Source: Brienomyrus brachyistius
Taxonomy: Eukaryota; Chordata; Actinopteri; Osteoglossiformes; Mormyridae
Reading direction: 5' to 3'
Assembly: GCF_023856365.1 (NCBI RefSeq)
Contig: NC_064552.1
Location: 7,679,160-7,743,159 of the forward strand
Length of the DNA stretch: 64,000 bases
Part shown: piece after piece, positions 1 through 24,819 of the stretch
Position numbering within the stretch: the stretch's first letter is position 1
How the letters are laid out: each line of letters begins with the position of its first letter
Notes under the pieces: model-generated
What the model was told of the DNA's origin: nothing
Database searches by the model: none
What the model saw: only the letters and a program-made list of their open reading frames with translations
Position numbers and translations under genes: made by a program

Positions 1-78
1 ATTCCCCTTTGTTTGGCAACACTGAGAATCTAGCATATACAGCTGCTTTGATATACAAAGGAGACTGGCACACATTCC

Positions 79-79
<1 letters not shown>

Positions 80-133
<54 letters not shown>
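80..133. repeat. (AT)n microsatellite
   Basis: A pure AT dinucleotide run of about 26 units. It creates an artificial tyrosine-isoleucine reading frame that is not a gene. Confidence 0.95.
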
Positions 134-136
<3 letters not shown>

Positions 137-664
137 ACACACATGCATGCATGCATATGTGTATGTTCTGCACAGAAATGAACCCTCGCAAACGAATCAC
201 GCTGGTCTCTGTCTTGTGTGTAATTTAGGGTCTATACTGATGCTTTCATGTACATTTCCTTCGCTCGCCAAAGCATTATTACAACACTGAACGTCTGATG
301 AATGGTATGCACATTTAGAGGGTCGTTTAAGGATGTTACTGCTTAAGTGTGTTAATAATATCTTTACGTACATTTGCAGAGATCTTGAGGCAATATGTGA
401 GCACGTGATAACATAATGAGTGAAGCCATTTGTACATTTCCGTAAATCTAAAGTCCATTTTCATTATTTAGTAACAGAAAGCAATTTGATAAACCCCTGT
501 AATGTTTGAAGCTCAAAGTGGCATTTATTTTCCACTCTTTATAAAGCCATCATTAAGGCCATGTGCAACATGCATTTTTTTTTAAAATAGCCTTACATGG
601 GAGGTCAGCAGTTAAGCCATAACTGAAACTCACAAAAATTAATTTTAGGGGAATATGAGTTTTA

Positions 665-1643
665 TGCACCGATCAGCCATAACATTAAAACCACTGACAG
701 GTGAAGTGAATAACATTGATTATCTCGTTACAATGGCACCTGTCAAGGGTGCCATTATATATTAGGCAAGTGAGCAGTCTGTTCTTGACGTTGATGTGAT
801 GGAAGCAGGAAAAATGGGCAAGTGTGAGGATATGAGCGACTTTGATGAGGGCCAAATTGTGATGGCTAGATGACTGCATCGCAGTATCTCCAAAACTGCA
901 GGCCTTGTGGTATGCAGTGGTCAGTACCTACCAGAAGTGGTCCAAAGAAGGCCAATCGGTGAACTCACCGCAGCTCATGGGTGCCCAAGGTTCATTGATG
1001 CTTGTGGGGAGCAAAGGCTGGCCTGTATGGTCCGATCCTACAGGAGAGCTACTGTAGCGCAAATTGCTGAAAAAATCAATGCTGGTTATGATATAAAAGT
1101 GCCAGATCACACAGTGAATTGCTGTGTATGGGGCTGTGTAGAGTCGGAGAGCCTCATGCTGACCCCTGTCCACCACCGAAAGTGCCTACAATGGGCACCT
1201 GAGCGTCAGAACTGGACCATGGAGCAATGGAAGAAGGTGGCCTGGTCTGATGAGTTGCATTTTTTGTTACATCATGTGGACAACCGGGTGCACGTACGTT
1301 GTTGAAGAGATGGCACCAGGATGCACTATAGGAGGAAGCCAAACTGGCAGAGACAGTGTGATGCTCTGGGCAACGTTCTGCATGGCAGTGGTATTCCCCG
1401 ATGGAAGTGGCCCCTTTCGGCAGGATAATGCACCCTGCCACACTGCAGAAATTGTTCAGCAATGATTTGAGGAACATGAGAAAGAGTTCAAGGTGTTGAC
1501 TTGGTCTCCAAATTCCCCAGATCTCGATCCGAACGAGCATCTGCGGGATGTGCTGGACAAACAAGTCAGATCAATGAAAGTGACACGAAGGGGACCTACA
1601 CAACATTAGGCAGGTGATCTTAATGTTATGGTTGATTGGTGTA
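665..1643 (+). mobile_element. Tc1/mariner DNA transposon, degenerate copy with both ends
   Basis: The two ends are inverted repeats. The left end starts TGCACCGATCAGCCATAACA. The reverse complement of the right end starts TACACCAATCAACCATAACA, and the match continues for about 24 bases with few differences. TA dinucleotides flank both ends (663-664 and 1644-1645), the target-site duplication expected for Tc1/mariner. The 979-bp interior carries a broken transposase gene on the + strand. The copy cannot make its own transposase, although its ends look good enough to be recognised in trans if an active relative exists. Confidence 0.88.
799..1600 (+). pseudogene. Tc1/mariner transposase, inactivated (DD36E-type spacing)
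   Basis: Two open pieces in different frames read as a Tc1-like transposase. The first (about 907-1305) carries a block like R-K-C-L-Q-W-A followed by W-S-D-E; the first catalytic Asp codon is at 1249-1251. The second contains Q-D-N-A-P-C-H-T-A, with the second Asp at 1424-1426. After an in-frame TGA at 1463-1465 it continues through a W-S-P-N-S-P-D-L-D-P-N-E-H-L block, with the catalytic Glu at 1535-1537. The second Asp and the Glu are 37 codons apart, so 36 residues lie between them rather than the 34 of classical Tc1. At least one frameshift and two stops (also near 870) make it non-functional. Confidence 0.85.
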
Positions 1644-4600
1644 TATACAGTATTTACATAAAGTGACTTCAGCCTAATGGAAAACCTACACATTCTAACA
1701 AAATAGAACATTTGGGAAATGTATTGTTGATTACACAATGCTGAGCTGCTGCAAGTTAATACAATTCCCTCTTAGCATAAAATATCCGTTGCACTGGGCA
1801 TATGTAAATGAGTTATTTTCAGTGAGAGAGGTGTGTTACATTAAACACACAATTTGCATTTTCTTCTGAGTAATGCACTTTTAATGTACATATGTGTATT
1901 TATAGTTAAGTAAAGGTTGCAAATAAATTAAGACACTATGGAAAGGGTAAAAAATGCTCTGAATTTTATCGGTAAGATTTACTTTTCATTCCTTTGAGGA
2001 GTAAGTTCAAGTAGAGGATCAAGTTTTGCACTAGTAAGCTTAATGCTAACCCTCCTGGGTTCATAGGACCACTGTGAAGTAGTTGATTAGGTGTTGATTG
2101 GTTGAAGTAAAAATACTGACTGTCGATCCATCTAAGTCCCATGAAGCCCTTTTGGCTGACTAAGAAATCTGATCCCACCTTGAATCATTTACACATTTCT
2201 CAAAGTTCCTATGCTTATGTAGATTATGCGGCATTGCCTGTTGAGTCTTTTCTAATGGGCTTTGTAGACAACTTGAAACAGGTTTGAGTACATAGTCACA
2301 TGCTGTTGTCAGACAACATAAATGGTTACAGGTTGTGCTGCCTGACCAGTGTCTGCTTTGTGTTTTCATTTTGTTTTGTGTTTTATGTATTAATTCAAAC
2401 CACGAACTATGCCCTGTCTCACAAGGTGCTTTAGCAGAATGTTCTGCTATTCCGTTAAGACTCCTATGTCTCACTAAATGTAGAGTTTGCGTAGCATGAA
2501 GCTCACCTTGCAGGCCACGGTGACACACCCAGCCAGGGCAGTGAAATCTGAGCAGTTTGACAGGTTGTTTCCATTGAGGTGCAGCATTCATTGTACAACT
2601 TGTTGCTAACCTGTCCAAAGGCAGGTCATTCAATAGTGCATTAGGGTATTGGGTGCATTCAAAATGTTATTGATAGCAGGTCAGATGCAGTGCGTCCTCT
2701 AGAGCATTCAGATTTAATGGAAACAAATGTTACCCTTAAAAAGTACAAGTATTTAGGTTTATATTGATGATGTCTTAAACAGCACAGTGATCAATATGAG
2801 GTGATAGAAGTGTCCAGGAATTACAAATCATCATTATGCTGCATGTTGTTTGTATATCTGATATATAACGTTATATAGAGGACATAAGTTAAAAATGGTT
2901 TTGTGCTTTGTTTAAAGATGTCATATGCAAAAACAAACAGTGGAGTGAAATCCGCATATACTGTAACCTGGTCTTGCATTATTTTGCTTTTAACTGAGTA
3001 ATGCTGTTCTCCTTTGACGTTGACCGCTTAAGGATTTAAGTTGTGTTGATCGGAAGGTCAGTGGCCAAAAAACAGGAAGATGAAACTCGCATTTCGTCTG
3101 TTTCACTTTCAAAAACACACATACTTCTCACGCTGGATAAAAATCATTCTTTCTCACACTCCCTCAGTGATGTTCGTTTGCATTTCAGCTTTATTTGATT
3201 AAAGGTAAATTTTAAAATCAAAGAATTCTTATATATGCACAACCAAACAAGCAGATCCTTCAGATTGTCACTTTTAATGTGGGTTTTATATGGCACAGTT
3301 TTATTGACCTATTTTAGTAGTTTTCTACCAGCCACCTGGATATAGTAACAAGTTACTACTGTGCTATGTTGATTTGGACAAGAAAAAGGCTGACTGATAA
3401 ACAAAAAGGTCTGCTAGGTAAAAAGCCCGAGGCTTCTGCTCGCAAATAGAAATCGCTCTGGCACATTCTACCAAAAACCGTTTCACGATTACCTTTTTCA
3501 ATTAGCCTTTCGCTTGGTCTCCCTCTGTGTGACTCTTGGCCAGAAAGAGATCACATTTAGGAAGCATTTAGCGGCTCTATCCGTATCGTTATGAACGAGG
3601 TGTCACGGCTTCATCCGTGGAGGATCGCTTGCATCATTCCCAGTCCATTTCCACAACCACGGCGGTGGACACATCAGCCCAGGCTGCATTTCTCTGGGCA
3701 AATGAAAGGGATAATTCCCCCGCCGCTGCCCTGAGTGACTGATAGACATTCCATCTGCTTCTAATGTGTCTTGATAGGTTAATTATGAGGTGGCTTCGAC
3801 AGGGGATTAAAGTGAAGCCCGCCGGAGGGTGACACGGTCCCTGAGCGCACATGCATTCTGCGTGAGAGTCCTGTGTAAACATAACCTGCTTCCAGATTTA
3901 CAGTGTCACGTGGCTTCCTTTCCAGTGGACTTATCTCAGAGCGCCATCTCCCCCCTGCCCCCCCCTGCCCCCCCCAGCATCTCCTCCATGGCGCAAACCT
4001 TCATTATTATACGAAATTACGTAACTGAACGTAGAGAATGTGCATGTTTTAAAATGTGGATTATTTTGAGATGGTGCGCGATGTTAAAGATGGTCAGATA
4101 AGGCAGTCTCATTCACATTAAATATAGATATCCCGTATGGAAGGAAGAAGTCTGTCGCTTTTTTTGCTATTTTTGAGTGCGTGTTTTAGGATAAAGGACA
4201 GGGATATGGGACGTTTTATTCCATAACATGTGCCTGAAGGGAACAAAATGCGCTTCTCATCTGGTATAGGTAGCATTAATGCTCAAAATGCGTCTGTAAA
4301 CCAGGACTGTAATAACTATGAAATAGAGTATTTATCCGAAGGATTATCTCTTAGCTAGTCAAAGAAATGTTGAGAAGAGTTTTGTTTGTCTCATCGTTTG
4401 ATTGCTTCTGATTTGACAGAGGTTCGATTGTAACCATCTTGTCTTATCTGAATTGTTATTTTTGATACAGTTCCACAGTGTAGATCTCCAAAAATGGCAC
4501 TTTACTAGGAGAGGAGCATTACTAGCACCCGGTTTTGGCGCCAAATTTTCAGCTAGTCCCATGGTTTTGTCATCTACTAATGATTTGAGGTTCATCACTG

Positions 4601-5055
4601 GGCGACATAACTGCAGTCATACTGGGTCTCTCAGCTGGCTCTTACGCAAGGACGTTGAATAGACCTGACAGATGCCTATTGGTTGTTGTTTGCTACCCAG
4701 TTGGTGCTAGCTCTCCTGCATAGCTCCCTGTGACGTTCCAAGTACTAAGAAACCGATCGGCATTGCGAAGTGGTATCGAGCAAAAAATGTAGCTAATGCT
4801 TTAGCACACCAGACAACAGAGAATGCTGATTTTGCCATAGTGCGTGGAGAGCGTGTTCTTTAGGGTTTCCAGCCTCAGTCAGCAGGCTGGCGTGAGATTC
4901 TCAATTCAAGACAAGTCTGCACAGGCATTTACATGTATGTAACACTTTCACTACTATGAAAATAGTCTGTAGCATTTGCAAACTACCTCAGTGCTTTTGG
5001 TGTAGCTAATTTTAGGGTTATAGGTTTATAATGTAATAATATAAATTTGCCATGA

Positions 5056-5169
5056 GATTTCATGTGAGTGCCTCGTGCCCATTGCTTCCGGGTTAGGCTC
5101 CGGATCCCCCGCGACCCAGTAGGATAAGTGGTTTGGAAGATGGATGGATGGATGGATTTCATGTGAGTG
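5056..5169 (+). mobile_element. Short 5'-truncated LINE/SINE tail with 15-bp target-site duplication
   Basis: The 15-mer GATTTCATGTGAGTG occurs perfectly at 5056-5070 and 5155-5169. The 84 bases between them end in TTTGGAAGATGGATGGATGG. This resembles the 3' end of fish L2-type LINEs and their SINE partners, which terminate in GATG repeats. The perfect duplication shows a recent target-primed insertion that was cut short very early. Confidence 0.75.
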
Positions 5170-6319
5170 TCTGAAAGCATGAGTGTCACACCCGATGCGT
5201 GAGAGTTGTCAACCCCGGTTCTTTAAAAAAAAATACATACATTGTCTTTTATACAGCAGCATAGACTGACACAGGTAAGTTGTATGCAGAAAACACCCAG
5301 ATGACTAATACAATTTTGACAGGTAGCCATCGGAAAGTATGCAAACAAGCATATCAGTAACATAATTTCCATCTGTAAATTAGTCTGAATTATATTATTC
5401 ATATTATAACTACAGGCTACTATTTTTTACAGCCTCCCAGCGTTAGAAACCTTGGACGCCCTTTTATGGATTGGTAACTGGTTATTGATTGAGTTAAATA
5501 GTTTTTAAAACGCTAACATGTAGCCCTGCTAATGAAAACTAGCGGGCGTCATGAACATAAATAATGACTCTGTAGGTGGTTTCCTACACAGAACAGCAAA
5601 TCAGACCAGCCAGTATGGATCACTGTAGGGCTGGGTCAAGGAGGTCAAAAATAGTGACATTTATTTCAAAGCTTACTTAACCAATGGCAATTTTCATGGT
5701 GTTAGGAGTATCTGAGGTTTTGAGTTATTGTGTGTTGTACGACTGGCAGAGCGCCACATCCTGCAAACAACACTCATCGCTTAAATTCTGTTTATGCCGC
5801 CATTAGCCGGGCTGGACTGGATTGAGGAAATTGCAGTTTGAAGCAGCTTTATATCAAAGTGAAACCTGAGACCAGAGCATATGAAAAACAATTTTTAAAC
5901 CCTGAAGACGTGCTCCATTGGAAATCTGCAAGTGTAGTTAGAAACATAAGCAGCTCAAAGGAGAGAAAATAAAAGGAGATATGAACTGGGGTGGGGGGGG
6001 TGCAGCAGCGGGGCTTCACCATGAACAGGACTGGTCTCCCGGAGACAAAGCCGCCAAGTGCTGGTAACCGTGATGACGGAAGACCCCCAAATCCACAGTC
6101 TGGCATGTGGACAGCGACACTGAAGCTGGCAAGGGGCCACGGCCTGAGCCCAAGTGGCGGGTCTTTGTCTGCACGCAGTAAAAGGTTACAGAGAGAAGTC
6201 ATTGGGACTCACCAGTGAATTCAGTCGCCCTGCTCGCACACTGGCCTTTGTGGCTTTATAAGCTTGCTTTGTTTTCGTCGACATTGTCGTCGTTCCCCCC
6301 GCTTTCTCCTGCACACACT

Positions 6320-6337
6320 CCCCCCCCCCCCCCCCCC
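6320..6337. repeat. Poly-C tract (18)
   Basis: An uninterrupted run of about 18 C on the + strand inside the adk intron. It is one of several long C-runs in the window. Confidence 0.9.
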
Positions 6338-7122
6338 TTTACCGGCCCACTCTTCCTTCAGTTTTGACATTTGTGCTGCTTTTCCATAGGAGCAAAAAAA
6401 AATTATACAAAAAGAGAAACATTTTTCTTGTGTATCGAAATAAAAAAGAAAAATGTCCTTTTAAGTCAGAGAAATCAGACAAGATGTAAGTGACTAAGCA
6501 GGTTTCACGCTGCTCTCTGAGCCCGGGTTGCGCACGTTGAAAGATCGCCTGGGGGCAGAACCAGACATCTGCCATCTGCCCGAAACCAGCTTGATGGGTC
6601 AGCATGGAGAATTATTGGAACAGCCCAGTTCTATTCACCTCCTCTTGCATTATTTCACTTTCTATTTCTTGGTTTTCACTTTATTTTAGAGTTTGAATAT
6701 AATTGAAGTGCTACTTGATAATCAACTCCATAGCTCATTTGTTGAGACTTTAATTGCAGGTTCCTTTATTAGTTACCAGTTGTGAAGATAAATGTGTCTT
6801 TTGTATTAAATGGTAGCTTAGATTGAAATAGTTTCTCACATTGAATAATTAAGCCTTAATTTAAGTTAAATGACTCCATGTTCCAAAATGGGAAAGCCTC
6901 AAAGATATTTTGCTTAAGACTATTGGACGTGTTTATTAAGATCAAGCTCAGACTTTATTTTGGTCTCAGTGCTTAGCCTTTTGACTTGAAATCTACAACC
7001 AAACAATGTTAGCTCATCTTAGCCCAAGCCCCGATCTCAGCCAAATTGCTCTCGGAGGATTTATGTGACGATGAGCGTGTCGTCTTAATTACTGTCACTG
7101 AGGTTTGCCATTTTCTTTTCAG

Positions 7123-18779
<11,657 letters not shown>

Positions 18780-19130
18780 TGTCCAGCCTTTGTTGTATGG
18801 GACTATTGCTTTTCTCACTTGTTTTTTTTTTTTTTTTTTTTTAATGGTTGCCTCTATATGCTTCCCCTGCTATCTGCATCGAGCATTCTGCAACTCTGTG
18901 TTCAGTCTGTCCTGTTTCAGGCGCTCCATGTGGTTGATGTCGTGCAAATGCCTCTAGCTTCACGAATCCATATTGTAAAGAGACATTAGCTGTGACCGAA
19001 ATGTGCTCGTTTACTTGTATTTTTTCATTATGATTCCACAGTGCCAAATGATTCGACTTTTTCCACATAAACTGGAAGTTCACACGTGTTCTTAAGGCTG
19101 ATAAATTAAAAAGAACAAAATTTTAACTCA
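18780..19130 (+). other. adk: adk 3' UTR (likely extent) with candidate poly(A) signal
   Basis: Sequence after the stop includes a T21 run (18822-18842). The first plausible poly(A) hexamer is the variant ATTAAA at 19105-19110; no AATAAA occurs nearby. The 3' end is therefore a guess. Confidence 0.35.
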
Positions 19131-19975
19131 GTGACTCTTCATGCTTCACTGCAATATTTGACTTTTCTACCAGTGTCCATCAGATCAATGCATAATTCAT
19201 ACCACATTTGGGGGTGGGGGTGGAATCACACAGCCATGATGTGTTGAACTGGTTCTTAAGGCACAAACACGGGATGCATGCACGTGAATGGTCCCGATTA
19301 TTTAAAGGGTCCTCAAACATAGTTTTGTATTCAAACCAGGATTTCCCTCATGTATTACATTCTTTTTGAACAATATGCCATCTTATACTGGGAAAAAAAA
19401 ATTAAAAAATTAGACTAATGGTAACCAAATGGGCTGTTTACTTTCATGATTTAATGCAAGTAGTCTGCAGAAAAGCCTTTTGCAAAAAGGTAATGAGTAT
19501 CGTCCCCGCATACAGTGCAGGCCGCTTAGTGCGCTCATTAGTAGGAGGGGGTCCTGACTGGTGCCCCAGTGCTGCCCGGTAATCTCCCCATGACTCTGCA
19601 GGGCCTCTGACTGGATGCTGCATGTTCCTGGATTTCAATTGCATGCCCGCAGGAGGTCGTTTTTCTCAGTTATGGGATTAGTGGTTGCTCTTCATGGTGA
19701 TCATTAGAGAGACCTGAAAATTAGGCTGATCCTTTATCCCCAACTGCGCGGTCGGTGTATGGTACGGCTGCCATTGGCAGACATCGATCAGAGGGAGGCT
19801 GGAAGCTGGCCCTACCCCGCCTGCTCAGAAAGAAGACACCAGCCCCCATTCCCTCTCCAAATGTAATATAGACCCCAGTGTCCAACCGCACAGTACACAT
19901 CTTCCTGTTTATGGGATGCCTTTCCCACTCATTTATAATTAGCATTCATTTGCCCTGTGGTTCAGAGACATATTT

Positions 19976-20506
19976 GGGTAACACTTTACTTGACAGCACA
20001 CAAATAATGCAGCTTTATGCTATTACTCATGTATTAATTATACAAACTAGGAACCACACTAAGTCTTATATACTGATCTGATCTTAATTGATTGTTAATG
20101 AATCGCGATGCATGTTTTATCTCAAGCAGTTACTATATTTGTTACTATGTTAATTCTGTAAACCTTTGTGAACTATTGAAGGAACGAATAGCTATAATTA
20201 AATACTGTTTTCATGTTTGGTCATCATTAATGAATCATGATGCATCCTTTATCCCAAGCAGTTACTGAATGTTACTATATCTGTTCATTCTGTTTATCTT
20301 TATAAACTACTGAAGGAAGTACTCATGAACTACTGAAGGAACTAATGAATGACACAAGTGAAATACTGATCTCATTTATGTTTATCATTACTGAACCGTG
20401 ACACATCGTTTATCTCAAGTAGTGACTATACTTGTTCATGATGTGTACTTCAGTAGTAACTGAGTTATTACTAAGTAATTGTGCCCCATCACGTAAAGTG
20501 TTACCC
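19976..20506. mobile_element. Non-autonomous inverted-repeat DNA element (MITE-like)
   Basis: The left end reads GGGTAACACTTTACTTGAC. The reverse complement of the right end reads GGGTAACACTTTACGTGAT. The 6-mer ATATTT lies immediately outside both ends (19970-19975 and 20507-20512) and looks like the target-site duplication. The 531-bp interior has no coding sequence. It does hold three diverged copies of a block with a G-A-T-G-C-A-T core, TTTATCTCAAGCAGTTACT and TTGTT, at about 20094, 20227 and 20388. Confidence 0.78.
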
Positions 20507-22903
20507 ATATTTGAATGGTAATTCAAAATACTAATATTTCCTTGTGTATATATTACGCCACACACAAATCATTGCCAAGGAAACATGATATTTATGACAA
20601 TTCTAGTCTTAGAGCTTTTTAAACAGAACATGCCATAATTCAAAGCACACTTGTGGCCCGCGCCATTTAACTACTAAACAAAAACAAATTTAAATAATTT
20701 ATTATTAGCATTATGCTAATTAAACTTTGTGTGAATTTGAAAGTTGGGGGATGTAATTAACAACTTGTTTGGGTCTTTTTTCCAGCAGTGTTTTTAAGGT
20801 TTCTCACAGATGCATTTTGAAAAGGGCCACATTGCTGATTGGACCGGATCACACTCCATGACAGCTGGTTCATTCGCTACTCAAGGTGACAGATGGCAAA
20901 ACACAAACACAAAAAAGATGGAGCCATGATTAAGTACAGAGAGTGTTTACAGTCACGTAGAATTGGGCACGTTTTTCACAAAATTTCGTTATAGAAGAAT
21001 AGATATTTTTGCTTGAAGTTAAACTGTGAATCATTTTCATTATTATTTTTGCAAAAGGGACACAACTAATTAGTGACTGACGGAATTTTTCCTCATTTTG
21101 TTTTTTCTGGAAATTCAGTTTTGGATTTGTCTTATTAAATTTGATCACAATTGTTAGTGTCCTCTTGGAACTGTTTTAGATATTTGGTGTAGAAGAGCAG
21201 GTTGTTGCCTTATGCTTTGGTTCAGTGACTAAATGTCCAGTCGCATAAACTTGAGAATGACAGACTGCTTTTGGCTTTTGGTCCTCGACCAGCATCTCTT
21301 CCCTGAGCAGGAAGCAAGGTGAGTGCAAATTTTGGCTATGGTTTGCCCCTAGATGGGTGCTGGTGTTCTAAGCACCAGCATGGCAGTTGGCAGAAGGGGG
21401 AACTGGGGGAGGAGGGAAGACTGGGTGATGAGCCTGATTATCCTGGGATTGGTGCAGTCATGGAGGACCTGGCCAGACCCATGTTAAAGAGCCTTATCTG
21501 CATAATGAAGACACAGGCCTGTTTTGTCACTGTTTTTCTTTACTTGGCATTGGGAGTTTCTTTTTTAAGTGAAAATCGCTGTGTTTAACACACGACGTAT
21601 AAAGAAGTTCTCTAATTTTTCATCATGTTCTGCAAATTTTTATTGGTTTCATATGCGGTGACATAAGATCAAAAAGGAACAGGCTGGTGTGGTTGATAAG
21701 GATTCACACGGCTTTGAATTTAATTAGTTCTGCTAAAAGCATCAAAGCAATTTTGACATTAAGTAGTAAATCAGCAGTAGCATTAAAAGAAGATGTAATA
21801 TACATTTCTCCTGACAGAAAATACCACTGTGAGAACAGTGTGATCAATTAACAGCAACAAATGTCAAACTTAATGAATTTATACACTCAAGAGTCTGTTA
21901 CCTTTAACATTTAACATTTTTCTCAATTTTTACAAAAAGGGTGCTGCTTTTGGAACACAGAGTCAAGTTCAGATTGTCCTGCTGCTGGATTCGAATGATT
22001 TCCATTATCAGTGTTTGTATCATAGTGATGGTTTGATTATTCTTTGAACTGGTATGAAGCACTTATGTATAAACCTCAAATTTAACATTCTAACATTTTT
22101 CAGGTTTTGTGTATTGTGGAACTTTGGAGATGTTGTTATAACAGATTTGTATTGGTTATTAAGCTCCATTCTGTGTAATTAACATCATTTTGGGAAATAA
22201 ATATCCAAGTAGAATTTCAAGTTGACCTCATCAGTTAGTCCGTGTTACTAAACAGTAGATAGTGATACAGCCACTGGTACAGTACAGTGCCTATTTGTAA
22301 CCAAAACTAATAGATCAACCAATTCAGGCTTTAAAAAAATATATCTTATAATCCAGAACTGTTGGAAAGCCCATTTATTTAAAATTTTGTAAATAATCAC
22401 CGAAATTTCTGAAACTTCATAGGCATATATATATAAACATATATATATATATAAAGAGAAACAGTCATCATTACGCAAAGACTAAAAGTTTTTCATCAGA
22501 AAATATGCATGGAATTCATTATCACAAAACTATGTTCAGGCGATTTTTTTGGAGTTTAATTTACAGAATTTTCAGCTGCTTAGGTAGGTCAGCAACAGGA
22601 GCAATAAATTAGCCGTTCAAATTGGAAGTCAAGTGCAATGATTTACTATCACAATAAGGATTCTCTTTAATTATGCTTTACCATAATTTGAAGGTGGTGA
22701 TATTAATATACTTTGGGGCTTCTAGTTCATCTTGTTCTGAACACTCTAAGCATAAAAATAGGGCAGTGTTGTACGCTATTTAACTTATATATTCCCAAAA
22801 TATGAATACACATATTTTTAATTATTAATAATGTTTAAATTTCGTACCATTGCACATTCCCAATAGATCCAAGTCCCTCTGGAGTGAGTATAACAGAAAT
22901 AAT

Positions 22904-22918
22904 CCCCCCCCCCCCCCC
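22904..22918. repeat. Poly-C tract (15)
   Basis: An uninterrupted C-run upstream of kat6b, followed by further C-rich sequence. Confidence 0.9.
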
Positions 22919-24819
22919 ACCATCCACCCCCCCATGCTTACAGTTTAACGTTTACCTTGGAATGTAGGTGTGATGTAAATCAAAGAGCGTTTTCCCTGTT
23001 CCTGACAGTCTATTATAAGGCTGTATAGATTATGCTTAAAATAGCACGCTGTTCTTAAAGGACACGTAAATCTCACCCTTTATTGTTGTAATTAAAAAAA
23101 TCCTTATCCTTAAAACAACTGCATCGCCTTAAACGCATGCATTTGTCACTATAAAGAGACTGTCCTCTTGAATCTTAAATTATTCTTTGTTTCTTCCGAT
23201 CATTTAAACCTGCCAAAAATACTTGTTTATTGCATTACTTGTAATAAAATGCGCACGGATACTGCTCTAAATGTAATCTTTATTCGAAACCAGTATAGGT
23301 ATTTTTAACATATTTCCCCTCATTAAAATCATCTGTATCATTTTTTTCTGATACTTATATGGTTCTGGAGATTTCAGATCTTGGCGCTACCTGTCTCTGC
23401 GTCTCATCAATATATTAGTTATTTATTTTTTCCACCCAGCAACGTTTCACGGTGGTCTCCTCACTGGGAAAAAAATATATAATTTCCCTATGATCACCCT
23501 ATGAGTACATATAGCGGCAAGACTTGGCTGCAAACATTTGAGATAGAGTGAAGAAGGGGGAGGGTACTACTTTGTCACAGGCTGCTATGTAGATTAACCT
23601 TTCAATTAGCTAGCTAGCTAGTTGTTATCAGGTCTATTCTGCCTGAGCGCGAGCTGTCGCGTGCGTTCCTTTATTAAATACAACAAAGTCTTGGGATTGA
23701 TTTCCTTCCTGTAATTATTCCTCATCGCTTCAATTACTGCGTTTGCGAAGAGGAGAGAAGAAACCTCGAGAAAAAAAAAAAAACTTGAAAAGGTAACAAG
23801 CTAGCAAGCAGCAATGTTAGCTGCAGGCATTTTCTTGTTGTGGCTTCTTTTTTTTTGTCTTGCATTTAAATAGAGCCGATCGTTGTTGCTGGACCGATAT
23901 TTAAGGAATACCTAAACGTTTAGGCGTCGGAAATAATTGCATTTGGGTTCAAAATTAAACCGCGCTGCAAAAGACATTTTGTAACGTGAAATAACTATCG
24001 AGGCAGCAAATAGCGTGATGATCGCTGGATATTCCGTCGGATTACTGGCATTTTCTTTCTTTTTTTTCCGCTAATACTGTCATTAGAATTTTCGGATATG
24101 GAAAGTTGGGTGAACATGTTTAAATCTACATTTCGCAGTGTTGTTACTCACTTAGATTCCTCGGGGTCGTCTCGCTAAGTTACCTTAATGCACAATGCGT
24201 GCAGCTACCCAACTATTATTTTGTAGGAGTGTGATGTAACGGCAAAGCCAACACAGACATGCAGGCTGTCTTGGTCGGCTAACAAAATACTATACGGGAG
24301 AAAGAATACCGCTAGCTCGCTAAACAGCTATGTGTCTACGTTTTGCAACTGTGTAATTATCCAAGAAGACTATGTACTTGGATAACTGCTTTCATACGTG
24401 TTCCTGAACAGAATGTGACACGACCAGTTTTACTGCTCGGCGGCAACTTTATAAAAATAATTTAAAGAAACGATTCAACAGACTCGTGAAATAAACGATG
24501 GAAGTAAATTGTACGTTGCTAACTAGTTAGCTTCCCCGGTGTCAACCAATCCTTTCGAGGAGGAGTTTGTTGAAAGGTGGAGTACTGCCTGGTGCTGCTC
24601 TATTTGCCAAATCATTGACCCTTCAAAACATAACCGCTTAGATTTGCTCGGCGCCTATGCATTCGGGCGATTATTAAGTATTTGGAGGAAATCTCATACG
24701 GATCTAGCGTCCTTTAACATGGGAAAGATGCAGGGGGTCTTGGTGGTATGGGATGTGACTGGCGCTTGGTAATAATAATTGCTAAGTAGTTACCTTAAAA
24801 GGCGGGGCAATTGAATATC

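Larger units (their letters stand above)
1..7122 (+). other. adk: adk intron, partial (5' part outside window)
   Basis: No coding exon was recognised here. The first supported adk exon begins at 7123 after a good acceptor, so this stretch is read as the intron before it. It holds an AT microsatellite, a Tc1/mariner copy (665-1643), a small retroelement tail with target-site duplication (5056-5169) and a C-run (6320-6337). The remainder is AT-rich single-copy-looking DNA in which I see nothing else. An earlier short exon cannot be excluded by eye. Confidence 0.7.
19131..24819. other. adk-kat6b intergenic region
   Basis: No gene was recognised. It holds an inverted-repeat element (19976-20506) and a C15 run (22904-22918). 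The rest is AT-rich, with short ATATAT stretches near 22425-22452 and a TAGCTAGCTAGC run near 23608. Open frames here are short and resemble nothing I know. Confidence 0.75.

Noticed and set aside
9..290. A frame with F-G-N-T-E-N-L-A near its start, vaguely like the ADK F-G-N-E-T-E-A-A segment
   Set aside because: The residue order differs, no acceptor precedes it, and the frame runs into the AT repeat. Taken as chance.
1154..1564. 136-codon minus-strand frame
   Set aside because: Antisense shadow of the transposase pseudogene.
2160..2633. 157-codon minus-strand frame
   Set aside because: No recognisable motif, no splice context and biased, irregular composition. Lies in the adk intron.
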